64,000 nt of DNA from Zea mays (Eukaryota; Streptophyta; Magnoliopsida; Poales; Poaceae): contig NC_050105.1 in assembly GCF_902167145.1 (NCBI RefSeq), positions 117,321,898 through 117,385,897 on the forward strand, given 5' to 3'. Within the stretch, counting starts at the first letter, position 1; the number at the start of each line of letters is the position of its first letter. The notes beneath the pieces were generated by a model, which searched no databases, was not told the DNA's origin, and was given only the letters and a program-made list of their open reading frames with translations. Position numbers and translations under genes: made by a program. Below, piece by piece: positions 34,248 through 45,739 of the stretch.

Positions 34248-34631
34248 GTGACCATTGTAACCTTTGGCTCTTTTCAATGACAAGTGGTCTAAAGTCTTAA
34301 ACAACATCGGATGTAGGTAAATGTACGCTATTAGTAACCAAACAACAATAGAATGTTGTCTCTCTATATCTATTGGTGTTATGTTATTGTCCTGCCAATC
34401 AATCACTAGTCAAACATCAATATCATTTCTATTTGTATTAAATTATGAGTTTCCGTTAGTATTTCTGTTTCCGTTCATTTTTGCAATTCCGTTTATCCCG
34501 CTCCTGTTTTTGTTCTCGACTATTCCGGACCCAATACTGTTTCCGGTGATAAAATGCGGATACGGAAATGGGAGAAGGGTTTTTGCATCCGTTTTTGTCT
34601 GTTTTCATCCATATCCTTAGTGATGTAACAG

Positions 34632-34650
34632 TGGCATCAAGAGCCAGGTT
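34632..34650 (+). promoter_or_regulatory. Primer-binding-site-like motif of an old copia element
   Basis: TGGCATCAAGAGCCAGG follows GATGTAACA, the form of an LTR end, and resembles the TGGTATCAGAGC initiator-tRNA-Met site of plant copia elements. The LTR itself would lie to the left and was split by the hAT element. Its left end could not be placed. Confidence 0.5.
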
Positions 34651-35610
34651 TCGCCCTTTTACCTAACCCTAGATGATTAGGACTTTCAGTTGTGGTCGAT
34701 CCGATCACAAACCCTTACAAGTCTCAGATCTAACCATACTCAACAAGTAGGAGGGGAGAAGTAAATTAACCCCAAATTGAACCCTAACTTTAACCATAAT
34801 CTCTGTCTGTTACCTCAAGCACCAAATATAGGAAGGAAAGGAGAGGACCAAGGCTTACCTGGTCACCACTAGGGTAGTAGACGGAGCAACCACCGACCTA
34901 GCACACTGCCTCTAACGTGCGGGGGCCTCCATCAGGGCACCACTGCAACGGTGCTCGATGACCACACCTATTACATAACTATAGTGGAATAGTGGTGTGT
35001 TAGAGTGCCTATCTAGCGTGGTTCTTACGATGGTTGTATTGTGGGCTTGGTTTATAATGCCAATCAACACGTGGACTATCTAGCTTGGACTTGCCACAAT
35101 GAGGACATAGGTCACCAACAAGTAACCCAATCTTAGGGTAAATATTGTGTCATCACTGCCCCGTATGGTTTGCACTCCAAATTATTCTTGCAATTACATT
35201 TACTTATTGTATCATATTAGTATATATATACATTGTGTATTTAGCGTATAAGTTTTATCTCTTGCTTAAGTGAGTATCTTGTATTCTTTATATATATATC
35301 TTTCTTAAATTACTAGTTTGTTTAAAGAGATAGTCTAGAGTAAATTAGAACTAGAGCATATAAATACTTCCACATATTCAAACGTCATGTATCTACTTAT
35401 ATCTATAAGTTTTATAAACTTTTTTATAGGCTATTCACCCCTTCTCAAGCCATCTAGATAGATCTTACCAGCATTGCATGACAGCAGTGCCCTTGCTCGT
35501 GATGGCAACAATGGCTTACAGCAGTGCCATTGAGTTAACTCCTTTGTGCAATGTGATCAACTGATCATCCTCGATAATTGAGGACTTAGGCTGAGGTAGA
35601 AGCCAAGCCT
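34651..35610. other. Degenerate retroelement or intergenic DNA
   Basis: The first part could be leader of the old copia element. No open coding frame is recognisable. It becomes AT-rich, with TATATATA tracts at 35221-35300. Confidence 0.4.
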
Positions 35611-36918
35611 TTGCTAAGTACATTATCGGATGATGTTGTCGCAGTCGCCAAGTCTCCATCGCAAGGACATCACAATCCTCCGTCGGTTTCTCAACCCATT
35701 GGTTTGCATGATAAGGACGGTGATCATGTTTGTCGTAGCTGTTATTGTGCCTCCCTTTCCTCGACATCTTTGAACCTTCAGTCCTTGATCACCCCTTTGG
35801 TCGAGTCGTTGCGAGTAGAGTTTCAACATATGTTTTTAGTTCGGTTGAAGGAAGTGTCACAACCTCTCAATGAGGAGGCTTCTATCATCAAGTTGTGGCT
35901 AGCACGTGTGGCCAACCATTTGGGGCATGCAGAGGCGCTTGGGGAGCATGCTTCTGTCTCCGACTTGCCCGAGCTCTTTGGCCCTTGTTCTCTAGTGAAG
36001 CATGATTCACCATCGTTGATCCTTGCTTCTCTCGTGGTGGCCTGCACGGATGTTGACTCCTTGGTGTATGAGGACACCAGTGCAAACACCGTAGTCTCCA
36101 TCCTTGACGAGATGCCCTCTAGAGTCTCTAGTTCGAAGATTCTTAGAGAGACAGACCTTACCTCTAATGAGGTGGTTGTAGGGGCATTTGAAGCAGATTC
36201 TCGCCAAATGAGGTCCACCGAGCAGACCATTGAGGTGCCTTCAGAGACCTTCACGTTGCTTTAGGTCGTTACCTCTGTTGAGGATGTTGTTGTGGTGAAG
36301 GATGCATCAGATGATGAGGAAGTTACTTTGGTTGTGCAAAGTACTTTTGAGGATCCCATCTTTCTTACCACCATCAAAGACAATCCTTCCCGTTCTATGG
36401 TTGAGGACAATTCCAAACCTGTTTTGGTGGAGGACGCACTGGTCGATGAGGAAGCTACCTTGGCTGTGCATGGTCCTCTTTGTATGGTTGAGGACAATAC
36501 AGAACCTCGACTGGTAGACGATCTTCTGATAGAGATAGGGTCTTCTTCGTCCACCAGAGGTAGAAAGGATGAGGACCTTGCATGCTATCCTTTAGCTCCA
36601 CCCTCACTATTGACTACGACAATTAGCTGCCAGTGTAAGTCCTATAATAGCTCATCGCTTCATCGAAGTGCCCGTCTTGCACAACGTGGTGTGTTTAAAG
36701 ATCTAGACATTTTTGGGATTGACGGGAAGCATAGCGAGAGTTCAATTCAAGCCTACGAAGACCATCTAAACGAGTTGTTGTCACCATACCTCCTCAAGAA
36801 GCTTTTAAGTTTAAAAGGTCGGGCCTTTTGGGAATTTGTGGCGGAGTTTATTTGCCTATTCATTAGATTTTGTCTTTGCGGTGTTGGGTGGCTATTTTGT
36901 TGTGTGCTCGTGTTGTAA
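35611..36918 (+). pseudogene. Retroelement-like ORF with one nonsense codon
   Basis: Two segments in the same frame (35611-36264 and 36265-36918) are separated by a single TAG at 36262-36264, making about 435 codons. The middle is rich in acid residues with loose repeats (VEDN, LVDDEE-type). The C-terminal part has RSARLAQRG, then IQAYEDHLNELLSPYL and LKGRAFWEFVAE, and ends in a hydrophobic stretch. The basic RRS-R-L motif followed by a short helical tail recalls ORF1 C-termini of plant LINE or related retroelements, but I do not recognise the family with confidence. A G/T-rich sequence follows the stop. Confidence 0.35.
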
Positions 36919-39900
36919 GAGATGTGTGCTCCTGTTTCTAAGGTGTTGCTGTCGTTGGTAGGGTTGGTGTAGTTTTTTGTTGTAGCCGTTGTTTTTTGTT
37001 GTGGTTCTCTTTGGGAGATTGTTGTTCACCTATTTTAGGCATGCCTGGTTCGTTTCAAAAAATTGTTGTTTATGATCTTAGAAAAATAAATCCTATCGCA
37101 CAAGATAGTTTGATAAGGCCTATAACCCGTTGGAGTGACGAAAGTTGACACCAGGTAGATCTAAGTTTGTGGTAGAGCATGCTAGTAATGTGTTAAGAAA
37201 GCTGACACGAGGTAGATCTAGCACCATTCTCTTTATAGAAGAAGTTAAAGATGTGAAAAGATGACTGTCCTGCGTGTTCAATAAAAAAAAGATGCATATA
37301 TTTTTTTTGATAGACAACACGACAAAGAGAGAACACATGAGATTAAGATGTAGTTGTAGTCGTAGTCTCTTTTTATTATTAGGTTGATGGGAGTTCATTT
37401 TCAGCCCAGTCCAGTAGGATAGTTGAGAAGGCACGGCATTCAGCCCCAATGGTCTTAGTGAGTGTCAGCAGGCCCTGCACATCCTGCATTGTGATTTGTG
37501 AATCTGAATCATCATTCCGTCTATCTTGGATGTAATAAGTAGTTGTTTACTTCTTTTCAACTGAGCCCTGTTTTCAGGAGCTGTACCGGTGAAGAGAAAA
37601 ATATGAAGAAACAGTCAAACAGGGACTCTAAAAAGAACAGAATTCACAGCTGGCAATCGTTGTTGTCTTAGACAAATATCTGCTGGTCCAAACTTTAGCG
37701 ACCCCTTATTAGACCAAACTTTACATAAGTGCCCTTACAATAAGATGTTCTTTGGTTAAGTTTCTCAAACTACGTACTTTGGCTTTTCCAAAAACCAAAT
37801 AATTAAGGCTATAACCAGAGAGAATGGCTCACGCAAAGCCAGAGCTAAAGGAAACTTTTAAATGATACAAGTTTAACAACATTCTTATCCCTGCTTTCAC
37901 ATGTTTTTGATGTTCGTCACCTATTATTCACTTGTCAATTGTTATTAAAAGATGCCGGTTTTTTTCTTTTCCTTTTTCTTGCACACACGATTGTTTTCCG
38001 TCTGTAACGAGTTTCTTCCTCGCTCGCTCACCTTGTCGGTGATGTCTTGAGGCCAGCACTGTTCCCACCTCTTCGGCAGCTGTTCAGACTGCTGTAGCTG
38101 CAATCCATAAAAACAAAATACTGTAGAATACATGGCCACGGTCGGATTAAAGCCGCAGCGAACATGAAACAAGTGAGGTTCACTAATAAAATATTAACAA
38201 GTGAGGTTCGCTCGTCACTGAGAGAGAGAGAAATAAGAAGAGAGAAATAAGAAGGGGCTGATAATCTACATTGCCTATGGGAGAAATAAGAAGGGCTAAC
38301 GAGTGAGGTTCGCTTGTCACCGAGAGAGAGATATTTGATTGATGAGGAGCACAGATGACGTGTATGGTTTGTTTAAGAAACCACTTCTGCTGAACCAAAC
38401 AGCAGTCTCTCCGGTGCCGGAGCTCCGTAAAAATAACATCCGGGCCACTCTATAAATATAACAATGTAGTACTCGTCTTTTATTTTTTCGCACTTTAGGG
38501 GTAGTAACATTTAAAACAATCCAATGGAACTGTGGCAGATAGTGAAAGAGAATCAGACATTCGGGAACAATTAGTCACAATAGAGGAGAATCACGGACAC
38601 ATGACAGCAGACAGTCAGCACTCAGCGCACAGCGCTCGCCGCTCAGGTGGTCGCTGCCCATTGGCCAGGGAGGCGCTCCACCCTCGCCTATGGATAAGAA
38701 AAGAAAGGGAATCAGGGTGAGAAGTTGTATAATTTGGGAGAAGATGTAATGGCAGAGACGAATTTGGGCGGTGGCGCGGCGCCAGTGCAGGCCGCGCGTG
38801 TCATTGCTACGGGTCGCAGGGACGCTGGAGGCGGACTGGCGGTGGCGGATGCCTGAGTCAGAGCCCGCCCGACCACCTTGGAGGTTGCTGCCTTGCGCCC
38901 TTGCCGGATTCGTAGAGCCTGAAGGCGTGGAGAGCGATAGAGGACTGAATGGAGGCGGCCGTGCCGCTGGCAACATAGGAAGTGCAACTGCGCATGTTTG
39001 CGAAACAATTGGAAGAGCCTATATATGTTCTCGTGACTTGAGCGACTGAGGGAGGACGCCAGTTCCAGGCTCAATCGGTAAGCATGAGGTCTTTTGGGTC
39101 AGGCTAAAATATATTTTGAGCTAGATTTTTTGGTTGAAAAAAAAATCATATATATAAGAGGATTTTTGGGCTGCGCCCCGGGCCACGTCCCAGGTGGCCC
39201 AGGGCCCAAATCCGCCCCTTAGTCTCACAACCTATATTTTGTAGTAGGTTTTTTTTTCAAAAGCCACTACCACTCTATCAGATATACTGTTCTCCTCACA
39301 AAAATGTTAGATTTATTTGCGGCACATTTTATGGTTATCGCGAACTTAAGGCATATACCTGTGCAGTTGTGCTCCAAACACTTGGTCCAGAGAAATCAGA
39401 ATACATGGGTGTCTTTTCCCATCACATTCCACTGGTAGCTAGCATAGTGCTGCATCTTCTGCTCCTATTACCAGCGCGCCAGAGGGAATTAAAATTCAGA
39501 AGCTTTTTTCTGCAGATAATGCCACTCGAGGGCTTTTTAGACACCCCCGGCCCCCGCCCCTTCTTGCTGCACCTGCCTGCAGCCACACAGAGGACAGAGC
39601 TTAGCGCTAGTCTAATCCCGCAGCACACGGCACAGTACATACTGGCCTTTTGTCACGCACACAACACACAGATCCGAACACAGGAACCTAACCGCTGCTG
39701 CTTCGACTAACAATAACAAGCAGCTAGCTAGAGAAAGAAAAGCAGGAGATCAAAAGAAGGGCCTCCTGCAGTGATTACTAGGGTTCTTTTTCCGCTTTCG
39801 TCTTTGTGTTCTCTTTTGCAGCATTGCTGCTGGCTGCTAGCTGCTTGCTCTCCTCTCTTCGCTCCCCAGCTGGTTGCTGCTCCTACACTTTCCCTCCTTG

Positions 39901-40906
39901 AAGCGCTCCTTTTGGGGCAAATGGCTTTGTGATGATTAGGGGCTTGGCCTTTTGCTGCCCCCCTTTTGTGCCATATGTTACCAAAGATTTCTTTGACTGT
40001 GACCACTACATCGCCTATCTCCCAGATTAGTTTGAAAAGATGATCATGCGTACACTGAAACACTCAGAGCTCTTCACGGTACAGCGTCACAATAATGCCG
40101 GAATCCTAGAAAGAAGGCAACAGGCTGCTCCCTCGATCTCTGGCAGTTACATACATGATACATGCATGTGACTTAAATTCAGATTGCATTGCTATGACTC
40201 AGTCACTTGTTAGTTAGGTTCTTGAGAAGCAAGCCCGTAGAATATGCATAACCGCATATATAATCCATGCATTGCTGTTTTGGAAGCTATGATGGAGCAA
40301 TGAGAGAGTGAGAGATCTCTTGGGATGGAATGGAAGGCGTGAGCGGGAAGCCATTTCTGATCGTTATTGCCGCCTCTAGCTGGGCCTGGGCGTAGCGCCG
40401 TAGGAGTAGTACTAGCTGTTAACCGACCCCTTTTCTCTCTTCGTATCCCCATAAAGAACGATGTTCTCGAGCACGTCTTTCGATGCAAACCCACGCAGTA
40501 ATGACCGGTCAAGGATCCTGCAAACCTCGCTTTGTTATACACTGCTGCTTTATTTGGCTTTAATTTCCCTGGCTGCTGACGATCATCCTGCTCGATCCTA
40601 GTGGTACTGCTGCAGCAGACTGTTTGAACGAAATGTTACTCATCAGGATAAAGCTTAGCTAGCCAGCTCTCTAGATTGGCGATTGGTATCAACATTACTG
40701 AACTTCCCTACTATCTGGTCTGTAATTTCAGTAAGCCAATGTGCATGCATGCACGTTGTTGAAAATCAACCCTACTACTGGTACTGGACACTGCTAGTAT
40801 TTTCTTGTAATTAATGACATTGTGTGGCACTGAAACTTGAGATCGACTAAGAGCTTTGCATCGGTGGCACAAAGAACGTGTTAATTTCCGTGTCTGGCTA
40901 GTACTA
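36919..40906. other. Intergenic DNA, no gene recognised
   Basis: Short scattered ORFs only. Two copies of a 30-bp motif (GTGAGGTTCGCT(C/T)GTCAC plus GA-repeat) occur at 38201 and 38305. A GC-rich patch at 38750-39060 and one at 39160-39220 (palindrome-like GGGCCACGTCCCAGGTGGCCC) look like pieces of old transposons. Known microRNA sequences were looked for by eye and not found. Confidence 0.5.
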
Positions 40907-40986
40907 CTCCCTCCGTTTCTTTTTATTTGTCGCTGGATAGTGCAATTTTACACTATCCAGCGACAAATAAAAAGAAACGGAGGGAG
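40907..40986. mobile_element. Stowaway-like MITE, perfect 36-bp inverted repeat
   Basis: Arms at 40907-40942 and 40951-40986 are perfect reverse complements around the 8-bp loop CAATTTTA. The ends are CTCCCTCCGT, the Stowaway terminus, and the flanks are TA (also extended as TACTA on both sides). The whole 80 bp forms one hairpin. It is small for a MITE and probably young. Confidence 0.9.
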
Positions 40987-41927
40987 TACTACACAGTCTA
41001 CATATATACCAACACGCAATCTGCTTTTGAGGAGCAGGACTGCTGAAAAGCCCCCTCTCTTCATGCTTTGCTGAACATCATGTGGCTGTTTTTTCCAGTG
41101 CTCCTATACGCTACAACTGCTAACTGCGAGTGATCCTAATCTTTGCCATGCATGATGCATACAGAGAGAGAGAGAGAGAGAGGATATGGGCAGCAAGGGG
41201 GGCGCTTTATTCCTTATACTTTGAGTCCAGAGGGAAAGAGGCCGTACACAGTTCCCGATTCTTTTAGGGCACATACACAAAAGACGCTCTCTCTCTCTCG
41301 CGGGGAAAAAAAAGAAAACCAATTGAAATGGGCCCTCTCAAAAGATGAGAGGTCGCTGCAGGCCACATCAGATCCTATCGATCGATCACGTAAAAGCATC
41401 AACTGTTGTATCATCGTCATCATTGCATGATCAGTCCCGTTTCCCTGTGGTTAATGTGATCGATTATTGTAGAATGCAGAACTACTCCACATCGTCGTGT
41501 GTCTGTTAGTTTAGAATGCATGCGTACACCAGTCGACAATTTAGACGCAGGGCACTTGTCGAATCTTTAGATTACTCTTTGATTTCTTGTATTTTCGGAG
41601 GAGCGTTACACTGTTCAGTTATTTTCGTTTGTGATTCACTGTTTACTTTTACTTAATTGAAAGCGGTTTTATGTGTGTGTGCGCGCGCGTGATTGTGGAG
41701 TATTTTCTAACTAGCACCACCTCATGGTTGTTATCTTAAAAAAAATCAAAGGAACTCAGTTTTTTAATTATGGAGCTATTGTTTGCGGACCAGTGTACTG
41801 TTGTTACTGAGCTAGTTTTCCTTATCATTTGTTATTTATGGCTTGTTTGAATGCAAGGAAATTAAAGGGAATTGATAGCCCTAAAATCCCTTACTATTCA
41901 ATTTTAAATAGTAAGTGATTTTAGCCT
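40987..41927. other. Intergenic DNA with GA repeat and possible split MITE
   Basis: (GA)n at about 41164-41181 and (TG/CG)n near 41676. Bases 41845-41927 (GAAATTAAAGGGAATTG, CCTTACTATTCAATTTTAAATAGTAAG) look like the left half of a MITE; the CACTA element starts at 41928 within it. Confidence 0.4.
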
Positions 41928-42171
41928 CACTACCGGAATCCGAGGCTTTGCCGAGTGCCTTTTGTCGGACACTCGGCAAAGAAGGCTTTGCCGAGAGCCG
42001 CACTTGGTAAAGATAGGCTCTCGGCAACGAGCCTCTTTACCGAGTGCTGGACACTCGGTACAGGACCCCGCTCGGCAAAGACACGGCAAAGGGGGCGCTC
42101 GGCAAAGGGCCGTCAGCGGCCGTCCCAAAGCTGACGACCGTCAGTCTTTGCCGAGAGCCGAGGGTTGGCAC

Positions 42172-43690
42172 CACTACCGGAATTTGGCTCTTTGCCGAGT
42201 GCCAAATTCTTTGCCGAGTGTTTTATTTCGGGCACTCGGCAAAGAGCTCTTTGCCGAGTGCCACGCAAAAAACCCTCGGTAAAAGAAAACACTCGGCGAA
42301 GAAGCTCTTTGCCGAGTGTTTTATTTTTGACACTCGGCAAAGAGTTTCTTTGCCGAGTGTCTTTTTTTGACACTCGGCAAAGAGCTCTTTGCCGAGTGTC
42401 ACAAATACAACACTCGGCAAAGAGCTCTTTGCCGAGTGTTTTTTCTCCAACACTAGGCAAAGACAATTTAAAAATCACATTTTAAAGTAGTAAATTAATT
42501 CAAATGAAAAAGTTTTCAACTACAAATTTGTATAACTCATCATGATGTACAATTTATATATTGAACATTTCTTCATATGACAAAATAAAAATAAATTTGT
42601 TCATAAAACCTATCTCTCTCGTAGTTTATGAAACTACGAGAGAGACGTATAGAATTTGTGCATATTGTTAGAACCATCATCTGAGATAAACAAATTACCA
42701 AACAACCAAAATAAACTTTGTAGATCTTGAGAAGTTATAGAAGTTTATAGTTGACAACTTTTTCATTTGAAGTCATATTGTCAACGAAAACTACGTCTGA
42801 ATTTAAAAAATTTAAAATTTGAATTTTGAAAACGACTTCGAAAGGAAAAACCACCAACATGAAAGTTGTAGGTATTAAAGAGTTATGAAACTTTGTAGTT
42901 GACAATGTTTTAGTTTGAAATCATCTTGTTATGCAAAACTATGTTTGAATTTTGAAATTTGAATTTTTCAAACTGTCTCGGATGGAAAAACTGCCAAAAT
43001 AAAAGTTGTAGGTCTTGAAATGTAATGAAACTTTGTAGTTGACAATTTTTTGATTTGAAATCATCTTATCATTGAAAATTTCGTGTGAAGTTTTTAAATT
43101 TAAAATTCAAATTTTATAAACGGTCTCGGATGTAGAAACTATTAAAATAAAACTTTTAGATCTCAAAAAGTTATGCAACTTTATAGTTGGTCACATTTTC
43201 AAATGAACTCATTTAGTGCCTTAAATAATCAAATTACTCTCGATTTGTTATAGTACATGGGGAATGGAAACGTAATATAAACATAATTGGTGTAGTAGTG
43301 TAGTGGTATAGGAGGGTATGTGCGAGAGAGAGGTTGTGAGTTCGAATCTCACCATTTACAAAACATATAAGTTTGATTCAAAATAATAGTGAAAAATGAT
43401 AGGACAACGGGTAAGGTAATAGGGTAGGGTTGGAGAGTTATTCCTAGAATTTAAAAAATGTTTTGCTGTTTTTTTTAAATTTTTTCGATTCTTAATTTGC
43501 CGAGTGTTTTTCTTTGCTGAGTGCTTTGCCGAGTGTCCGAAAAAAAGCACTCGGCAAAGAACCCTTTGCCGATGAAATCTTTGCCGAGTGTTCTTTGCCG
43601 AGTGTTACACTCGGCAAAGCCTTTGCCGAGTGTAAAATAGCCTTTGCCGAGTGTCTTAGACACTCGGCAAAGAACGCGATTCCGGTAGTG
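42172..43690. mobile_element. Nested non-autonomous CACTA element (TSD CAC)
   Basis: It starts CACTACCGGAATTTGG and ends CGCGATTCCGGTAGTG; CAC flanks both ends (42169-42171, 43691-43693). It has the same CTTTGCCGAGTG subterminal repeats (42190-42460, 43495-43670). The 1 kb interior is AT-rich and non-coding, with recurring GTAGTTGACAA and AAAGTTGTAGGT phrases. It is related to 47726-49185, which is inverted. Confidence 0.9.
43289..43355 (+). other. tRNA-like module inside the nested CACTA element
   Basis: A box A-like TAGTGGTATAGG (43301) is followed by a perfect T arm: GTGAG, loop TTCGAAT, CTCAC (43336-43352). Spacing is close to that of a tRNA gene. A complete acceptor stem is not evident, so it is probably a tRNA-derived or SINE-like sequence rather than a working tRNA. 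The related element carries the same module at 48102-48166. Confidence 0.5.
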
Positions 43691-44380
43691 CACTCGGCAA
43701 AAAGGTTTCTTTGCCGAGTGCCAAATAGTGGGCACTCGGCAAAGTTCTCTTTGCCGAGTGTCTTCTCTAGACACTCGACAAAGTATATTTTTATTTTTTT
43801 GTTTTTGCCCCCAAACTTTTTGTGGTATGTTTCTACACTATGTAGACCTACATGTATCATTTTTGGACAATTATAACAGAGTTTTCAATCGTTAGTAGAT
43901 TTAGTTCGTTTATTTGAATTTCTTCGGAAAATCCAGATTTGAACTGCAGGTCACTCGAAACTTGGAAAACTGTGCATGCAAAAATGACATTCATGTTACT
44001 TAGCATAAGTTACGACCGATTCCAGAAGCGGACCAGAAACTTCGAGCAACATGCTCACTAAACATGGTCGTGAACTTGCCATCCACATGTTTAAAAATTG
44101 TATAAAACACAAACAAAGTCAGAAAATCATGAAACTTGTCCATGTGTCATGATATCATATGTACAGGCTGTGATAAAATTTTTAGAATGTTTGGAGAAAG
44201 TTGTGAGACACTGTGTGTAGAAATCTAAGAGAAAGTTGTGAGACACTATGTGATAAAATTCGCAAACAAGGCGGAGCGGGTGAAGCAAGAGCTGTGGGTA
44301 AGTCTTAGTATAATGTAAAATATGTCGCATTCGTTGCAAATTCTTGAAATAATGTATGGATACATCGTTTTTGTATGCAG

Positions 44381-45739
44381 GATTTCTTCAGATGCGATGC
44401 TGGATACGAGGCTAGGGCGGATGTGGTGGCCACCACAAGTTGTAAGAAGCTCGTCGTGGACATGCACTATGAGGCCCGAATACAGGCCATCGTCACCTAC
44501 CATGGCTCCGTCCTTGGGGAGAGGGTGAACAAGCAGCAAGCCTGAACCATGTCGTTGACCAGGGACCAGTACCTGCAGGTAAAGTCATGCATGTTTGGTT
44601 CCAGCACTCCATGCATGAATTTTATTTTATCTTCTGATATGCACTTTACGTGTTTACTTTGTAGGTGATTCCATATTGGTGTGTCGCACATCCTCTGTGC
44701 TGGGAGCAGATGGTGGATAGGTGGTGTTCGGCTGAGTGGGACGGGGCGCACTCAGCTAGCCGGGAACGGCGTTTGATGATGCAAGGCCCCTCCCACCACC
44801 AAGGCAGCCGGAGCCTGGGCCAATATGCCGAAGCATGGGTACGCCCTCTTTTTTATTTAGATATATAGCACTGAATTAGATATTATTTCTAACTATCTCG
44901 TTGGTTTTCTTTGCAGTCGGCGTCACATGGTGGCCGACCTTGCTCCACCTTCTCGGCCTATGCTATGGCCCATAAGGGTAAGGCGACGTTCGACGTCACC
45001 TACAACCCGGATGACGGGCCCGAGGCCTACACCAACCCCGCCGTCTACAGCCGCCTCCATGACTACACCGCCATGGCGCAAGAGGTCCATGGCCCAGACT
45101 ATGATCCGAGCACCGAGCCGATCGACCCCGATGTGCTCATGAGGGTCGGAGGAGGCAAGAGACATGGGCGGTACTGGATTGCCGAAGGGGCAATCGACTC
45201 GTCCTCCACTCCCACTCTGTCTCAGGTGAGAGCAAGGAGCACGGGCTCGAGTCCAGCCATACGACCTCGGCATGATAGCTTACAGCATCGCATACAGCAA
45301 CTCGAGGTTAGTGCTTCTGTAACTCGTCCTTCCTTGAGTTATATACCTTCTCTTTGAGTTACTATAACGTTGGCTTGTAATATTACAGACCCAACTAGAA
45401 GAAGAGAGGAGGGAACGTCACGAGATGGAGGCGAGGATGATGGCGGAGCGGGAGGCGGAGCGCCGGGCAGATCATCAGAGGATGGCGGAGATGTTCCGGT
45501 ACATGCAGAGCCTTGGCGCCGCACAGGGCATCGCTCCGCCACCTCCATTGTTCCCTCCAGTTGACCCTGCTCTCTTCCACACTCCTGTGAGTATCAAAAT
45601 TGTAGTTAGATGTTTGTAATGCATCTGGTATAACACATGCAATCTCTTCTCTGTGTAGGGCCAATCTGGGGCGGCATCCAACAACCCTCCGGAAGGGTTC
45701 AGCCCAACGCAGCCCCGGTCAAACCGCCCACCTCCATGA
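44381..45739 (+). pseudogene. TnpA-like (Ptta/En/Spm, Transposase_24-type) exons of the CACTA element
   Basis: Five exons can be read with GT/AG borders: 44381-44578, 44665-44838, 44917-45306, 45389-45586 and 45659-45739, all in phase. They encode FFRCDAGYEARADVV, PYWCVAHPLCWEQMVDRW, GGRPCSTFSAYAMAHKGKA, MRVGGGKRHGRYWI, a charged coiled-coil (QLEEERRERHEMEARMMAER) and a proline-rich end, 346 residues in all. This is the C-terminal part of plant CACTA TnpA-type DNA-binding proteins. A TGA at 44543-44545 (probably from CGA) breaks exon 1 of the set. The 5' exons are not seen. Confidence 0.8.

Larger units (their letters stand above)
17087..34612. mobile_element. Ac/Ds-like hAT element (about 626 bp net) holding two gypsy insertions
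   Basis: The left end starts CTAGGGTTGAAAACGG and the right end finishes GTTTTCATCCAT, giving imperfect terminal inverted repeats close to those of Ac/Ds. The 8-bp duplication ATCCTTAG occurs at 17079-17086 and 34613-34620, the length expected for hAT. Several AAACGG or CCGTTT motifs, the known Ac transposase binding motif, lie near both ends. The element's own bases are 17087-17317, 27296-27330 and 34253-34612; it has no transposase, so it is non-autonomous. End positions could be off by one base. Confidence 0.82.

Noticed and set aside
39728..40063. 111-codon minus-strand ORF
   Set aside because: No recognisable similarity, composition typical of chance, no splice or promoter support.
41964..42485. 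Repeated short ORFs rich in LGKE and AECF motifs; array-like repeats suggesting CRISPR
   Set aside because: These are the CTTTGCCGAGTG repeats of a CACTA element in a plant genome; orientation alternates and there are no spacers.
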